From Burkholderiaceae bacterium (lineage in GTDB: Bacteria; Pseudomonadota; Gammaproteobacteria; Burkholderiales; Burkholderiaceae_D), in assembly GCA_023653025.1 (NCBI GenBank), contig JAMNXS010000005.1, positions 1 through 64,000 on the forward strand: a stretch of DNA of 64,000 bases, given 5' to 3'. The notes below the pieces were generated by a model. It saw only the letters and a list, made by a program, of their open reading frames with translations, did no database searches and had not been told where the DNA came from. The stretch's first letter is position 1, and each line of letters opens with the position of its first letter. Shown piece after piece: positions 1-8,584 of this stretch. The translations under genes and the position numbers were made by a program.

Positions 1-1251
1 ATCGACGAAGAGCACCGCTTCGGCGTGCGCCAGAAAGAGGCACTGAAGGCCCTGCGCGCCGAAGTCGACGTGCTGACGCTGACCGCGACGCCGATCCCGC
101 GCACGCTCGGGATGGCGCTCGAGGGCCTGCGCGACTTCTCGGTGATCGCGACCGCGCCGCAGAAGCGGCTGGCGATCAAGACCTTCGTGCGCAGCGAGTC
201 CGACTCGGTGATTCGCGAGGCCTGCCTGCGCGAGCTCAAGCGCGGCGGCCAGGTGTACTTCCTGCACAATGAGGTCGAGACAATCGAGAACCGCAAGGCC
301 AAGCTCGAGGCGCTGCTGCCGGAGGCGCGCATCGCCGTCGCCCATGGCCAGATGCATGAGCGCGAGCTGGAAACGGTGATGCGCGACTTCGTCCAGCAGC
401 GCTTCAATATCCTGCTCTGCACCACCATCATCGAGACCGGCATCGACGTGCCGAGCGCGAACACCATCATCATGCACCGCGCCGACCGCTTCGGCCTGGC
501 GCAGCTGCACCAGCTGCGCGGCCGCGTCGGCCGTTCGCACCACCAGGCCTATGCCTACCTGCTGGTGCATGACGTGCAGTCGCTCACCAAGCAGGCCGAG
601 CGCCGGCTGGAGGCGATCCAGCAGATGGAGGAACTCGGCAGCGGCTTCTTCCTCGCCATGCACGACCTCGAAATCCGCGGTGCCGGCGAAGTGCTCGGCG
701 AGAGTCAGTCCGGCGAGATGACCGAGATCGGCTTCCAGTTGTATTCCGACATGCTGAATGCGGCGGTCAAGGCGCTGAAGAACGGCAAGGAACCGGATCT
801 GGCGGCGCCGCTCTCGACCACCACCGAGATCAACCTGCATGTCCCGGCGCTGCTGCCGTCGGACTTCTGCGGCGACGTGCATGAGCGCCTGTCGATCTAC
901 AAGCGGCTGGCCAACTGCGAGAAGCCCGAGGGCATCGACGACCTGCAGGAAGAACTGATCGACCGCTTCGGCGACCTGCCCGATCCGGTCAAGGCGCTGA
1001 TCGAGACGCACCGGCTGCGCCTGTCAGCGCGCACGGTCGGCATCGTGAAGATCGACGCACACGGCGAGTCGGCCGTGCTGCAATTCGAGCCCAAGCCGCC
1101 GATCGACCCGATGCGCATCATCGACCTTGTGCAGAAGAGCCGCAACGTGAAGCTTTCCGGACAGGACAAGCTGCGCATCACCGCCGCCATGCCGGACCTC
1201 GCGGCCCGGGTATCGCAACTGAAATCGACGATCAAGGCGCTGGCCGCCTGA
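1..1251 (+). CDS. mfd: Mfd, transcription-repair coupling factor (C-terminal part, 5' truncated by window)
   Basis: Mfd is a DNA translocase that removes stalled RNA polymerase from lesions and recruits UvrA. The reading frame is open from base 1 and begins inside the helicase motor with the DEEHRFGV box. It continues with TLTATPIPRTL (motif III region), TTIIETGIDVP and QLRGRVGRS (motifs V and VI). The last ~150 residues match the C-terminal regulatory domain (D7). The start codon and the UvrB-like and RNAP-interaction domains lie left of the window. The stop is 5 bases before serB, so the two may be co-transcribed. The family assignment is certain from the motifs. Confidence 0.97.
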   Translation: MDEEHRFGVRQKEALKALRAEVDVLTLTATPIPRTLGMALEGLRDFSVIATAPQKRLAIKTFVRSESDSVIREACLRELKRGGQVYFLHNEVETIENRKAKLEALLPEARIAVAHGQMHERELETVMRDFVQQRFNILLCTTIIETGIDVPSANTIIMHRADRFGLAQLHQLRGRVGRSHHQAYAYLLVHDVQSLTKQAERRLEAIQQMEELGSGFFLAMHDLEIRGAGEVLGESQSGEMTEIGFQLYSDMLNAAVKALKNGKEPDLAAPLSTTTEINLHVPALLPSDFCGDVHERLSIYKRLANCEKPEGIDDLQEELIDRFGDLPDPVKALIETHRLRLSARTVGIVKIDAHGESAVLQFEPKPPIDPMRIIDLVQKSRNVKLSGQDKLRITAAMPDLAARVSQLKSTIKALAA

Positions 1252-1256
1252 GACCC

Positions 1257-2111
1257 ATGAAGCCTGAACCGAAACTGATCCTGCAAGGCCCCGGCGCGAC
1301 CGATGACGCGGTGCAGAAAATCGCTGCGCTGGCCGGCGCCGGCAGCCTGCACCCGCTCGGGCCGTTCGCGTGGCGCTGCGATGATGTGCGCGCCGAGCCA
1401 GCCGTGCGCAAGGAGATCGCCGCCGCCGCGCTGGCGGCCCGGCTGGACGCCGCCTTCGTGCCGGCCGGCCTGCGCATCAACGATTTCCGGCTGGTGGTCA
1501 TGGACATGGATTCGACGCTGATCACGATCGAGTGCATCGACGAAATTGCCGACATGCACGGACTGAAGAGCCAGGTGGCCGCGATCACGGAATCGGCGAT
1601 GCGCGGCGAACTCGAGTTCGGCGAAAGTCTGCAGCAGCGCGTGGCCCTGCTGAAAGGGCTGGATGCGTCTGCGCTGGATCAGGTTTTCGAGGAGCGGCTC
1701 GAGCTGACGCTGGGCGCGCATGCGATGCTGCACGCGATGAAGCAGGCCGGCCTGCGCACGGTGCTAGTCTCCGGCGGGTTTACCTACTTCACCGAGAGAT
1801 TGCAGCGGGATCTGGAACTCGATGTGACCCGCGCGAATCTGCTGGAAGTCGTCGATGGCAAGTTGACCGGCTGCGTGATCGGCGACATTGTCGATGCCGA
1901 CGCCAAGAAAGCGACCGTGGTGGCGCAAGCGGCCGAACTCGGCGCGCCGCCGTCGGCTGCCATCGTGATCGGCGACGGGGCGAATGACCTGCAGATGATG
2001 TCGGTCGCAGGCCTGTCGGTGGCCTTCCGCGCCAAGCCGGTGGTGCAGGAAAAGGCCGCCGTGGCGTTGAATTTTTCGGGGCTGGATGGGGTGTTGAATT
2101 TATTTCGTTGA
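1257..2111 (+). CDS. serB: Phosphoserine phosphatase SerB
   Basis: This is the last enzyme of serine biosynthesis, hydrolysing O-phosphoserine in the cytoplasm. The 284-residue protein has the HAD nucleophile motif DMDST at residues 83-87 (Asp83 nucleophile, Asp85 acid/base), then the SerB-specific TIECIDEIAD. Motif II is VSGGF and motif III is VIGDGANDLQMM. The ~80-residue N-terminal part before the HAD core is the usual regulatory extension. It starts 5 bases after mfd. The gene ends just before a palindromic intergenic repeat. Confidence 0.96.
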   Translation: MKPEPKLILQGPGATDDAVQKIAALAGAGSLHPLGPFAWRCDDVRAEPAVRKEIAAAALAARLDAAFVPAGLRINDFRLVVMDMDSTLITIECIDEIADMHGLKSQVAAITESAMRGELEFGESLQQRVALLKGLDASALDQVFEERLELTLGAHAMLHAMKQAGLRTVLVSGGFTYFTERLQRDLELDVTRANLLEVVDGKLTGCVIGDIVDADAKKATVVAQAAELGAPPSAAIVIGDGANDLQMMSVAGLSVAFRAKPVVQEKAAVALNFSGLDGVLNLFR

Positions 2112-2116
2112 TTGAC

Positions 2117-2190
2117 GGCGGGTTTCGCTGCGCTCTACCCGCCCTACATCGTTCCTCGTAGGGCGGATAGAGCCGCAGGCGAAATCCGCC
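2117..2190. repeat. REP-like palindromic intergenic repeat, copy A
   Basis: Two arms face each other: GGCGGGTTTCGC...CTACCCGCCCTAC at 2117-2147, and the near-complement GTAGGGCGGATAGAGC...GCGAAATCCGCC at 2158-2190, separated by about 10 bases. Transcribed RNA would fold into a long hairpin. A second, more perfect copy lies at 11280-11366. Both sit directly downstream of a plus-strand stop codon. No coding potential is seen. It is probably a REP/RAYT-type mobile palindrome; no RAYT transposase is present in the window. Confidence 0.85.
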
Positions 2191-2208
2191 AATGCACAAG
2201 GGCAGGCC

Positions 2209-2598
2209 ATGACCGATCAAATCACCTTCGACCCCGCCACCGAGAACAACAAGACCTGGCTCTGGTGGCTGTATGTGATGCATGGCGCGTCGCTCGCGTT
2301 TTCGCTCGGCGCGCTGTCCTTCATTCCGCTGATCCTCAACTACGTCAAGCGCGACGAGACCGAGGGAACGTTCCTGCGCACCCATCACAGCTGGCAGATC
2401 CGTTCGTTCTGGTGGTATGTGGTCTGGATGGTCGTTGGCGGCCTGCTGTTTGCGACCATCATCGGCATACCGCTGGCTGGACTGGTCTGGCTGGCGGCGT
2501 GGGTCTGGAAGGCCTACCGACTGATCAAGGGCTTCCTCGACCTCGGCAAGAACCTGCCTATGCGAGGCTATGCAATGCCTGCGCAATATCCGCAATGA
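2209..2598 (+). CDS. Small DUF4870-like integral membrane protein
   Basis: The 129-residue protein has about three hydrophobic segments: residues ~18-45, ~67-90 and ~90-105. It has a short charged N-terminus and a His/Trp-rich loop (HHSWQIRSFWW) typical of the DUF4870 family. Function is unknown; it is an inner-membrane protein by composition. It starts 19 bases after the REP-like element. Its last 41 bases overlap the end of the convergent metC gene, so the tail (after DLGKNLPM) may be a run-on. No partner gene is apparent. Confidence 0.8.
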   Translation: MTDQITFDPATENNKTWLWWLYVMHGASLAFSLGALSFIPLILNYVKRDETEGTFLRTHHSWQIRSFWWYVVWMVVGGLLFATIIGIPLAGLVWLAAWVWKAYRLIKGFLDLGKNLPMRGYAMPAQYPQ

Positions 2599-3730
2599 GA
2601 TCGTCCGGGTCTTCGAGACCGATGTTCAGGCGTACCAACTGCCCCGCCTCGTCCCAGCGGCTGCGCATCGACGCCATCCGGTAAGGGACGGCAAGGCTGT
2701 TCGCACCGCCCCAGCTGTAGCCGATCTTGAACAGCTTCAGGCTGTCGATGAAACTATCGGTCTGCTCCTCCGCGTACTGCGGGTGGAACAGCACCGAGAA
2801 CAGGCCGCCGGCGCCCGTGAAGTCGCGCCGCCAGATCGCATGGCCCGGGCAGTCGTCGAAGGCCGGATGCAGCACTTTCGCGATTTCCGGCCGGGCCTTC
2901 AGCCACGCGGCGACTTTGCGTGCGGCAGCGTCATGCGCGTCGAAGCGCAGCTTCATCGTCGGCAGGCCGCGCAGCACGAGGTAGGTATCGTCGGCCGACA
3001 CCCCCATGCCAAGCCGCATGTGCGCCATCTCGATGCGCCGGTGCAGCGCCTGGTCGGCCGTGATCACGGCACCCATCAGCACGTCCGAACCGCCGGAATG
3101 GTATTTGGTCAGCGCCTGCATCACGATGTCGACGCCATGGTCGAACGCGCGGAACGCGAGGCCCGCCGCCCAGGTGTTGTCGAGCGCGACTGGCACACCC
3201 CGTGCCTTCGCCGCCCGGCAGATGGCCGGAATGTCGGGCACCTCCATCGACACCGAGCCCGGTGCCTCGGTCCAAATCAGCTTCGTGTTCGGCCGGATCA
3301 GTTCGGCGATGCCCTCCCCGACCAGCGGATCGTAGAAGCGCGCAGTGATCCCGAAATCTTTTTGCAGCCAGTTCGCCAGCTCTCGGTTCGGGTTATAAAC
3401 GTTATCCGGCACCATCAGGTCGTCGCCGGCGGCCAGCAGCGCGAGGTCGATCATGGCGATCGCCGCCAGTCCGCTCGGTGCCAGCAGGCAGTGCCGGCCA
3501 CCCTCGATCTCGGCCAGCCGCGCCTCGAGAGTGAAGGTGGTCGGCGTGCCGTGCAGGCCGTAGGTATACGAGGTCTTGTCCTGCCAGTGGCGGGCCCGCA
3601 GCGCGGCGACGTTCCTGAACAGCACCGTCGATGCATGATGAATCGCGGTCGGGAATGCCGCAAAGCCCTCGGGCGGACGGTAGTCCGTCGTCGTCAGCAG
3701 GGTCTGCAGCGATTTGCTGTCGTCGGCCAT
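2558..3730 (-). CDS. metC: Cystathionine beta-lyase (Cys/Met metabolism PLP enzyme)
   Basis: This PLP-dependent enzyme cleaves cystathionine to homocysteine in methionine biosynthesis. The 390-residue protein has the Cys/Met-metabolism fold: APSGLAA (phosphate-binding region), ALDNTWAAG, and the PLP lysine in ALTKYHSGGSD (Lys209). The ATG at 3730 was chosen because GAGG lies 9 bases upstream and homologues begin near here; a GTG at 3766 would overlap rimO. The gene follows rimO by 17 bases on the same strand. Sequence style favours MetC over MetB (start SKSLQT.LLTTTDY, YTYGLHGTPT), but related gamma-lyases are not fully excluded. Confidence 0.88.
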   Translation of the reverse strand: MADDSKSLQTLLTTTDYRPPEGFAAFPTAIHHASTVLFRNVAALRARHWQDKTSYTYGLHGTPTTFTLEARLAEIEGGRHCLLAPSGLAAIAMIDLALLAAGDDLMVPDNVYNPNRELANWLQKDFGITARFYDPLVGEGIAELIRPNTKLIWTEAPGSVSMEVPDIPAICRAAKARGVPVALDNTWAAGLAFRAFDHGVDIVMQALTKYHSGGSDVLMGAVITADQALHRRIEMAHMRLGMGVSADDTYLVLRGLPTMKLRFDAHDAAARKVAAWLKARPEIAKVLHPAFDDCPGHAIWRRDFTGAGGLFSVLFHPQYAEEQTDSFIDSLKLFKIGYSWGGANSLAVPYRMASMRSRWDEAGQLVRLNIGLEDPDDLIADIAQALHSLA

Positions 3731-3747
3731 CGTGGTCCGCCTCTTGT

Positions 3748-5112
3748 TCAATCCACCGTGCCCCACAGGTCGTGCGCATCGGCGGCGGTGATGCGCACAT
3801 CGACGAAGCTGCCGACCTGCAGTTCGCGCCCGGGCTCGTACGGCCGCTTGACGTAGACCACGCCATCGATGTCCGGCGCATCGGCCGACGAGCGTCCGGT
3901 CGCGCCATTGCGGTCGACCGCGTCGATCAGCACGCGCAGGGTCTGGCCGACTTTGGCCTGCAGGCGCTCGCGCGAGATGGTTTCCTGCAGTTGCATCACG
4001 CGCGCGCGCCGCTCCTCGCGCACGGCGTCGGGCACCGGGTCGGCAATTGCATTGGCCGCTGCGCCGTCGACCGGCGAATAGGCGAAGCAGCCGAGCCTAT
4101 CGATTCTTGCCTCCTTCAGGAAATCCAGCAGGTAATCGAATTCCTCGTCGGTCTCGCCGGGGAAGCCGGCGATGAAGGTCGAGCGAATCGTGATGTCGGG
4201 GCAGGCCTCGCGCCAGGCGCGGATGCGCTCGATATTCTTCTCGCCATTGGCCGGGCGCTTCATGCGCTTGAGCACGTCCGGATGCGCATGCTGCAGCGGC
4301 ACGTCGAGGTAAGGCAGCACGTGGCCGCCGTTCATCAGCGGTATCACCTCGTCGACGTGCGGATACGGATAGACGTAGTGCAGCCGCACCCAGGCGTCGT
4401 GCTGCTTGGCCAGCTCGCCGAGCGCGCGCACGAGGTCGGTCATGTGCGTGCGTACCGGCTTGCCGTTCCAGAAGCCGGTGCGGAATTTGATGTCGACGCC
4501 GTAGGCGCTGGTGTCCTGAGAGATGACCAGCAATTCCTTCACGCCGGCCTTGAACAGGTTCTCGGCCTCCAGCATCACCTCGGCGATCGGGCGCGAGACG
4601 AGGTCGCCGCGCAGCGACGGAATGATGCAGAAGCTGCAGCGATGATTGCAGCCTTCGGAAATCTTCAGGTAGGCATAGTGCTTCGGTGTGAGCTTGATGC
4701 CCTGCGGCGGCAGCAGGTCGAGGAATGGCTCGTGCGGCTTGGGCAGGTGGGTATGCACCGCATCCATCACCTCGCCGAGCGCGTGCGGGCCGGTAACGGC
4801 CAGTACCTTCGGATGCACTTTCTGCACGAGGTCGCCGCCCGACGCATCCTTCTTTCCGCCGAGGCAGCCGGTGACGATGACCTTGCCGTTCTCGTGCAGC
4901 GCCTCGCCGATCGCGTCGAGCGACTCCTGCACGGCGGCGTCGATGAAGCCGCAGGTATTGACGATCACGAGGTCGGCCCCGTCATAGGACTTCGCGGTCT
5001 CGTAGCCCTCGGCCCGCAATTGGGTCAGGATGTGCTCGGAGTCGACCAGGGCTTTCGGGCAACCGAGCGAGATGAAACCGACTTTCGGGGAACTGGGAGG
5101 AGATGAGGACAT
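3748..5112 (-). CDS. rimO: Ribosomal protein S12 methylthiotransferase RimO
   Basis: RimO is a radical-SAM enzyme that adds a beta-methylthio group to an aspartate of ribosomal protein S12. The 454-residue protein has the N-terminal UPF0004 domain with three cluster cysteines (SLGCPK Cys18, NTCGF Cys54, TGCLGG Cys83). The radical-SAM motif C-x3-C-x2-C is at Cys155/159/162 (GCNHRCSFC), and a TRAM domain is at the C-terminus. [11 protein letters not shown] separates RimO from MiaB. The ATG at 5112 is preferred over an upstream GTG at 5163 because homology begins right after it, although no strong ribosome site is visible. Confidence 0.95.
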   Translation of the reverse strand: MSSSPPSSPKVGFISLGCPKALVDSEHILTQLRAEGYETAKSYDGADLVIVNTCGFIDAAVQESLDAIGEALHENGKVIVTGCLGGKKDASGGDLVQKVHPKVLAVTGPHALGEVMDAVHTHLPKPHEPFLDLLPPQGIKLTPKHYAYLKISEGCNHRCSFCIIPSLRGDLVSRPIAEVMLEAENLFKAGVKELLVISQDTSAYGVDIKFRTGFWNGKPVRTHMTDLVRALGELAKQHDAWVRLHYVYPYPHVDEVIPLMNGGHVLPYLDVPLQHAHPDVLKRMKRPANGEKNIERIRAWREACPDITIRSTFIAGFPGETDEEFDYLLDFLKEARIDRLGCFAYSPVDGAAANAIADPVPDAVREERRARVMQLQETISRERLQAKVGQTLRVLIDAVDRNGATGRSSADAPDIDGVVYVKRPYEPGRELQVGSFVDVRITAADAHDLWGTVD

Positions 5113-5166
5113 GAAAAGCACAAATGATGAAAAGACCAACGGCAGAGGCGCCGCACGCCCCACATT

Positions 5167-5469
5167 TTACCCGGGATGGGATGACGGTCGGACACAGTCG
5201 GAAACCCGCATCTCGACGTGCAGGCCGACGGCAGCGACCATGTTCACGAGGGTATCGAGACTGAACAGCTCGATCTTGCCCCTGACGAGATCAGACACTC
5301 GCGGTTGCGTGACGCCCAGCAGCTTCGCTGCCTGCTCCTGACTCAATCCCGCTTCGGCAATGCGCCGCTCCAGAGCCATCATCAGCGACTAGCGGAGCTT
5401 CATGCTTTCCGCCATTTCCGACGTGTCTTCGATCACATCCCAGACGCTCTCATGCCTATGGGTTTTCAT
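5167..5469 (-). pseudogene. HigA-like XRE antitoxin, broken by an in-frame amber codon
   Basis: Reading from ATG 5469 gives MKTHRHESVWDVIEDTSEM AESMKLR, then TAG (5389-5391), then SLMMALERRIAEAG and a clear XRE helix-turn-helix (SQEQAAKLLGVTQPRVSDLV). Both halves are in the same frame and match the start and body of the HigA antitoxin that pairs with Gp49-like (RelE-superfamily) toxins. One base change explains the stop, for instance TCG to TAG. A 71-residue product could restart at ATG 5382 with the DNA-binding domain intact, so residual repressor activity is possible. The neighbouring toxin remnant is also ruined. Confidence 0.85.
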
Positions 5470-5654
5470 CGCTCTCTGCTCCTCATCAAGTCTCGCTAAC
5501 GCCTTGTCGCAAGCTCGAGGTCAGCGCCGGCCATCTCGCGAACGCGGATTTCCCTGACACCCTGTCCGATCGTCGGCAAGGGCTTCCAGTCTGACGGCTC
5601 CAGACCTTGTTGAACCCGGTCGATCTGAGAGCCGACCTCGCGCCGCGCTTGCTC
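5466..5654 (-). pseudogene. HigB/Gp49-like toxin remnant
   Basis: The frame reads EQARREVGSQIDRVQQGLEP, then SDWKPLPTIGQGVREIRV, a recognisable part of the Gp49-like RelE-superfamily toxin. It then jumps from MAGAD to LELATRR, so the ~25-30 residue core strand block is missing. A TAG follows at 5496-5498, where family members usually have a Tyr, then RDLMRSRER and a TGA that overlaps the antitoxin ATG by four bases (5466-5469). The normal ~20-residue N-terminus is also absent and is replaced by the phaR terminator region. The gene is dead by three independent lesions. Confidence 0.8.
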
Positions 5655-5659
5655 GCAAC

Positions 5660-5685
5660 AAAAAAGCCGGCGGGTCGCCGGCTTT
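5660..5685 (-). terminator. Rho-independent terminator of phaR
   Basis: The hairpin GCCGGC-gggtc-GCCGGC (5666-5682) is flanked on the minus-strand 3' side by six T residues (AAAAAA at 5660-5665 on the plus strand). It lies 43 bases beyond the phaR stop and directly abuts the toxin remnant. Confidence 0.8.
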
Positions 5686-5727
5686 GCGCAAGGATCCCGA
5701 TCACGCAGGTGCCGGGCTGCTCGGTGT

Positions 5728-6312
5728 CTACTTGCTCTCGGCCTTCGCCGCTTCAGGCGCACGCGCCGGCGTCACGCCGGGGAAAGGAAAGACGCCGAAC
5801 ACGTTCTTTGCCTGGCTCTGCATCTGCTCCTGCATCTGGATGAACAGGCTCTTGCTCTGCTCGATGTAGTTGCTCATCATCCCCTGCATCATCGGCGCCT
5901 GCACGCTCATGAACTGGGTCCACATTTCGGGGCTGAAGGCTTTTTCTTCCACCAGGCCTTTCGAGTTCTCGGCCAGCTTGTTCTGGATGTCGATGAAGAC
6001 CTGGATGTTCTTCTCGAGGTAGGACCCCATCATGCCCTGCATCGCATGGCCGTAGTAGCGAATGATCTGCGACAGCGCCGCGCTCGAGAACATTGGCTGG
6101 CCGTTCGCCTCTTCCTCGAGGATGATCTGCAGCAGGATGCTGCGCGTCAGGTCTTCTTCGGTCTTCGCATCGACCACCATGAACTCTTCATTGGCCAGCA
6201 CCAGTTGCTTGACGTCGGCCAGCGTAATGTAGGAGCTGGTCTGCGTATCGTACAGGCGGCGGTTCGGATATTTCTTGATCAGGCGCTCGGAGGACTTCTT
6301 GGTCGTCGTCAT
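5728..6312 (-). CDS. phaR: PhaR, polyhydroxyalkanoate synthesis repressor
   Basis: PhaR represses phasin and PHA genes and binds PHA granules. The 194-residue protein opens with the diagnostic KKYPNRRLYDTQTSSYITL (PHB/PHA accumulation regulator DNA-binding domain). Repeats rich in Met and Gln follow (SNYIEQSKSLFIQMQEQM), typical of the C-terminal granule- or oligomer-binding part. The ATG at 6312 was chosen over an upstream TTG at 6339. It lies 172 bases downstream of phaC on the same strand and ends in a clean terminator. A TATAAT at 6395-6400 probably belongs to its own promoter. Confidence 0.95.
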   Translation of the reverse strand: MTTTKKSSERLIKKYPNRRLYDTQTSSYITLADVKQLVLANEEFMVVDAKTEEDLTRSILLQIILEEEANGQPMFSSAALSQIIRYYGHAMQGMMGSYLEKNIQVFIDIQNKLAENSKGLVEEKAFSPEMWTQFMSVQAPMMQGMMSNYIEQSKSLFIQMQEQMQSQAKNVFGVFPFPGVTPARAPEAAKAESK

Positions 6313-6366
6313 GGGGGATCCAGTTATCGTGCGTCGCAATGCAGGTTTGCGATCTTATTCATGAAG

Positions 6367-6400
6367 CCGGACAGCCGTCCGGTCGGGCCGCTCGATTATA
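6367..6400 (-). promoter_or_regulatory. Candidate phaR promoter (-10) with downstream inverted repeat
   Basis: The minus strand reads TATAAT at 6400-6395. No good -35 is visible 16-18 bases upstream. Just downstream in the transcribed direction, CCGGAC-agcc-GTCCGG (6367-6382) is a perfect 6-bp inverted repeat in the phaR leader. It could be an autoregulatory operator or an RNA hairpin; neither is proven. Confidence 0.4.
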
Positions 6401-6484
6401 GTCCCGAAAAACAAAAACTTGCCGGCGATCTTGTCGCAGCGCCAGACCCATATTGCATCGCACCTTTTTGTCGCAAAGGCCGCG

Positions 6485-8242
6485 TCAGTCCGCCTTGACC
6501 TGTACGTAGCGCCCCGGCGCCGGCTCGATCGGCTGGTGGCGGGTATTGCCGTAGCGCGCCGGCGCCTTGACCTGCTTGCCCGCATGCCTGACCAGGAAGG
6601 CGGACCACTCAGACCACCAGCTGCCCGGGTGCTCGACCGCACCGGCCATCCAGGCGTCGGCCGACGCCGGCAGCTTGTCGTTGACCCAGTAGCTGCGCTT
6701 TTTCTTGACCGGCGGATTGATCACGCCGGCGATGTGGCCGGAGGCGCCCAGCACGAAACGGTTGGCGCCGCGCTTGCCCTTATTGATCAGTCCGGTGCTG
6801 GCATAGGCCGACAGCCAGGGCACGATGTGATCCTCGCGCGACGCGTAGATGAAGGCCGGCGCCTGGATCTTGCCGAGATCGACCGGGTCGCCGCCGACGG
6901 ACAGCACGCCGGGTTCGCGCAACCGGTTCTCCAGGTACATGTTGCGCAAGTAGTAACAGAACATCGGGCCGGGCAGGTTCGTGCTGTCCGAGTTCCAGTA
7001 CAACAAGTCGAAAGGCGGCGGATCTTCGCCCTTCAGGTAATTCGACTCGACATAGTTCCAGACCAGGTCGTTCGGACGCAGGCTCGAGAACGCCGCGGCG
7101 AAGTCGCGGCCGGGCATCAGGCCGCCCTTGCCGATGGCTTGCTCGCGCTGCAGCACCTGCGCCTCGTCCACGTACACGTCGATCGCGCCGACATCGGCAA
7201 AGTCGAGCATGGTGGTCAGCAGCGTCACGCTGGAAGCCGGCTTGCGGCCGCGCGCGGCCAGCGTCGCCAGCGCCATCGCGAGCAAGGTGCCGCCAACGCA
7301 GAAGCCGAGGGTGTTCAACTGCTTCTGGCCGCTGATGTCGAGTGCCGCGTCGATCGCCCCGATCACGCCGCGTTCGACGTAATCGTCCCAGCCGAGATGG
7401 CCGAGCGAGGCATCGGGGTTCGCCCACGACACGACGAACACCGTATGGCCCTGCTCGACCGCGTAGCGGATCAGCGAGTTGTCGGGCTGCAGGTCGAGAA
7501 TGTAGAACTTGTTGATGCAGGGCGGGACGATCAGCAGCGCACGCTCGTACACATCCTTCGTCAGCGGCCGGTACTGCAGCAGCTGCATCAGCTCGTTCTC
7601 GTAGACGACCGCCCCTTCGGTGGTCGCGACATTCGTGCCGACCTCGAACGCGGTCTCGTCGGTCTGCGAGATGTGGCCCTTGCGCAGGTCGGACAGCATG
7701 TGCATGATGCCGCGCGCCAGGCTGCTGCCCCTGGTTTCCACCAGCTTCTGCTGGGCCTCGGGATTGGTGGCGAGGAAGTTTTTCGGCGACAGCGCGTCGA
7801 TCGCCTGCTGCGTCGCGAAGCGGATCTTGCGGCGGGTTTTCGCGTCGGCCTCGACCGCCTCGGCCAGCGCGTTCAGGGTGCGCGCATTGAGCAGGTAGGT
7901 AGCGGCATTGAAGGCGTGCAGCGGATTCGACTGCCACGCGGGGTCGGAGAAGCGGCGATCCCGCAGGTCGGGCGAGCGCTGCGCGACCAGCGCGGTCCAC
8001 AACGTGGTCATCTCGTCGATGTAGTCCTTCTGCAGCGCCGCCAGCTTGTCGGGCGGCACCAGCGCGCCGAGCGCGCTGGCGGCCGGCATGGCGGGCATAC
8101 CCGGCATACCCGGCATACTTCGCAGCCCCGGCGCCGCCGACTGCATCAGGTTGAACATCGACTGCCAGCTGGCCGGATCGGTCATCTGTGACAGCCATTC
8201 GGAAGCGGTCGCCTGCTGGGCGCCGCGATCGGACTTGTTCAT
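6485..8242 (-). CDS. phaC: Class I poly(3-hydroxyalkanoate) synthase PhaC
   Basis: PhaC polymerises 3-hydroxyacyl-CoA into cytoplasmic PHA granules. The 585-residue length fits class I synthases. The lipase-like box GFCVGG carries the nucleophile Cys315. The later SREDHIVPW and GASGHIAGVINPP blocks supply the Asp and His of the triad. An alpha/beta-hydrolase core follows the ~200-residue PhaC N-domain (DPAWQSNPL, FNAATYLLNA). Near residue 43 there is an odd Met-Pro-Gly microrepeat (MPGMPGMPAMP). phaR follows on the same strand. Confidence 0.97.
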   Translation of the reverse strand: MNKSDRGAQQATASEWLSQMTDPASWQSMFNLMQSAAPGLRSMPGMPGMPAMPAASALGALVPPDKLAALQKDYIDEMTTLWTALVAQRSPDLRDRRFSDPAWQSNPLHAFNAATYLLNARTLNALAEAVEADAKTRRKIRFATQQAIDALSPKNFLATNPEAQQKLVETRGSSLARGIMHMLSDLRKGHISQTDETAFEVGTNVATTEGAVVYENELMQLLQYRPLTKDVYERALLIVPPCINKFYILDLQPDNSLIRYAVEQGHTVFVVSWANPDASLGHLGWDDYVERGVIGAIDAALDISGQKQLNTLGFCVGGTLLAMALATLAARGRKPASSVTLLTTMLDFADVGAIDVYVDEAQVLQREQAIGKGGLMPGRDFAAAFSSLRPNDLVWNYVESNYLKGEDPPPFDLLYWNSDSTNLPGPMFCYYLRNMYLENRLREPGVLSVGGDPVDLGKIQAPAFIYASREDHIVPWLSAYASTGLINKGKRGANRFVLGASGHIAGVINPPVKKKRSYWVNDKLPASADAWMAGAVEHPGSWWSEWSAFLVRHAGKQVKAPARYGNTRHQPIEPAPGRYVQVKAD

Positions 8243-8341
8243 GCGGTTTCCCCGTATTGTTTTCCCTGAATACCGGCGCCTGCGTGGATGTGTGGGGGGT
8301 GTTACGATCCTTGGCTATTGTTCTTCACAGGCAGATCTGAC

Positions 8342-8584
8342 GTGCATATCGCTGCGGTGGGCTGGATTTACGTGACGCTGATGATGGCCATCACCGAAGA
8401 GACGGTGGTCGCTGGCATTATGACGTTTTTCCTATATGGCGTGTTGCCAAGCTTGCTAATCATTTATGTCGGCGGCACCGGCCAGCGCCGCCGGCGTCGC
8501 GAACAGGAAAGGCTGCGCGCGATGCAGGAGCGGCAAGCCGCCGCGGAGCGCGCGGACAAGCCGGCGACCGACGACGCTACTTGA
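8342..8584 (+). CDS. Small conserved membrane protein of unknown function
   Basis: An 80-residue protein is read from GTG 8342 (VHIAAVGWIYVTLMMAI...). A longer start at 8288 is possible but gives an unlikely Cys/Trp-rich lead. One or two hydrophobic segments (residues ~3-15 and ~20-42) are followed by an arginine-rich, charged tail (QRRRRREQERLRAM). I recall similar small proteins (WIYVTLMMA..E.TVVAG) in betaproteobacteria, without known function. AGGCAGA lies upstream. Its last 8 bases overlap the convergent pgeF stop. Confidence 0.65.
   Translation: MHIAAVGWIYVTLMMAITEETVVAGIMTFFLYGVLPSLLIIYVGGTGQRRRRREQERLRAMQERQAAAERADKPATDDAT

Noticed and set aside
2117-2190. A simple transcription terminator after serB
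   Set aside because: The hairpin is long, has no T-run, and a second copy exists at 11280-11366, so it is better described as a dispersed palindromic repeat (which may still affect transcription).
6419-8191. A 590-residue plus-strand frame opposite phaC
   Set aside because: It is antisense to the well-supported phaC gene. Long stop-free frames of this kind are common in GC-rich DNA, and it has no recognisable motif.
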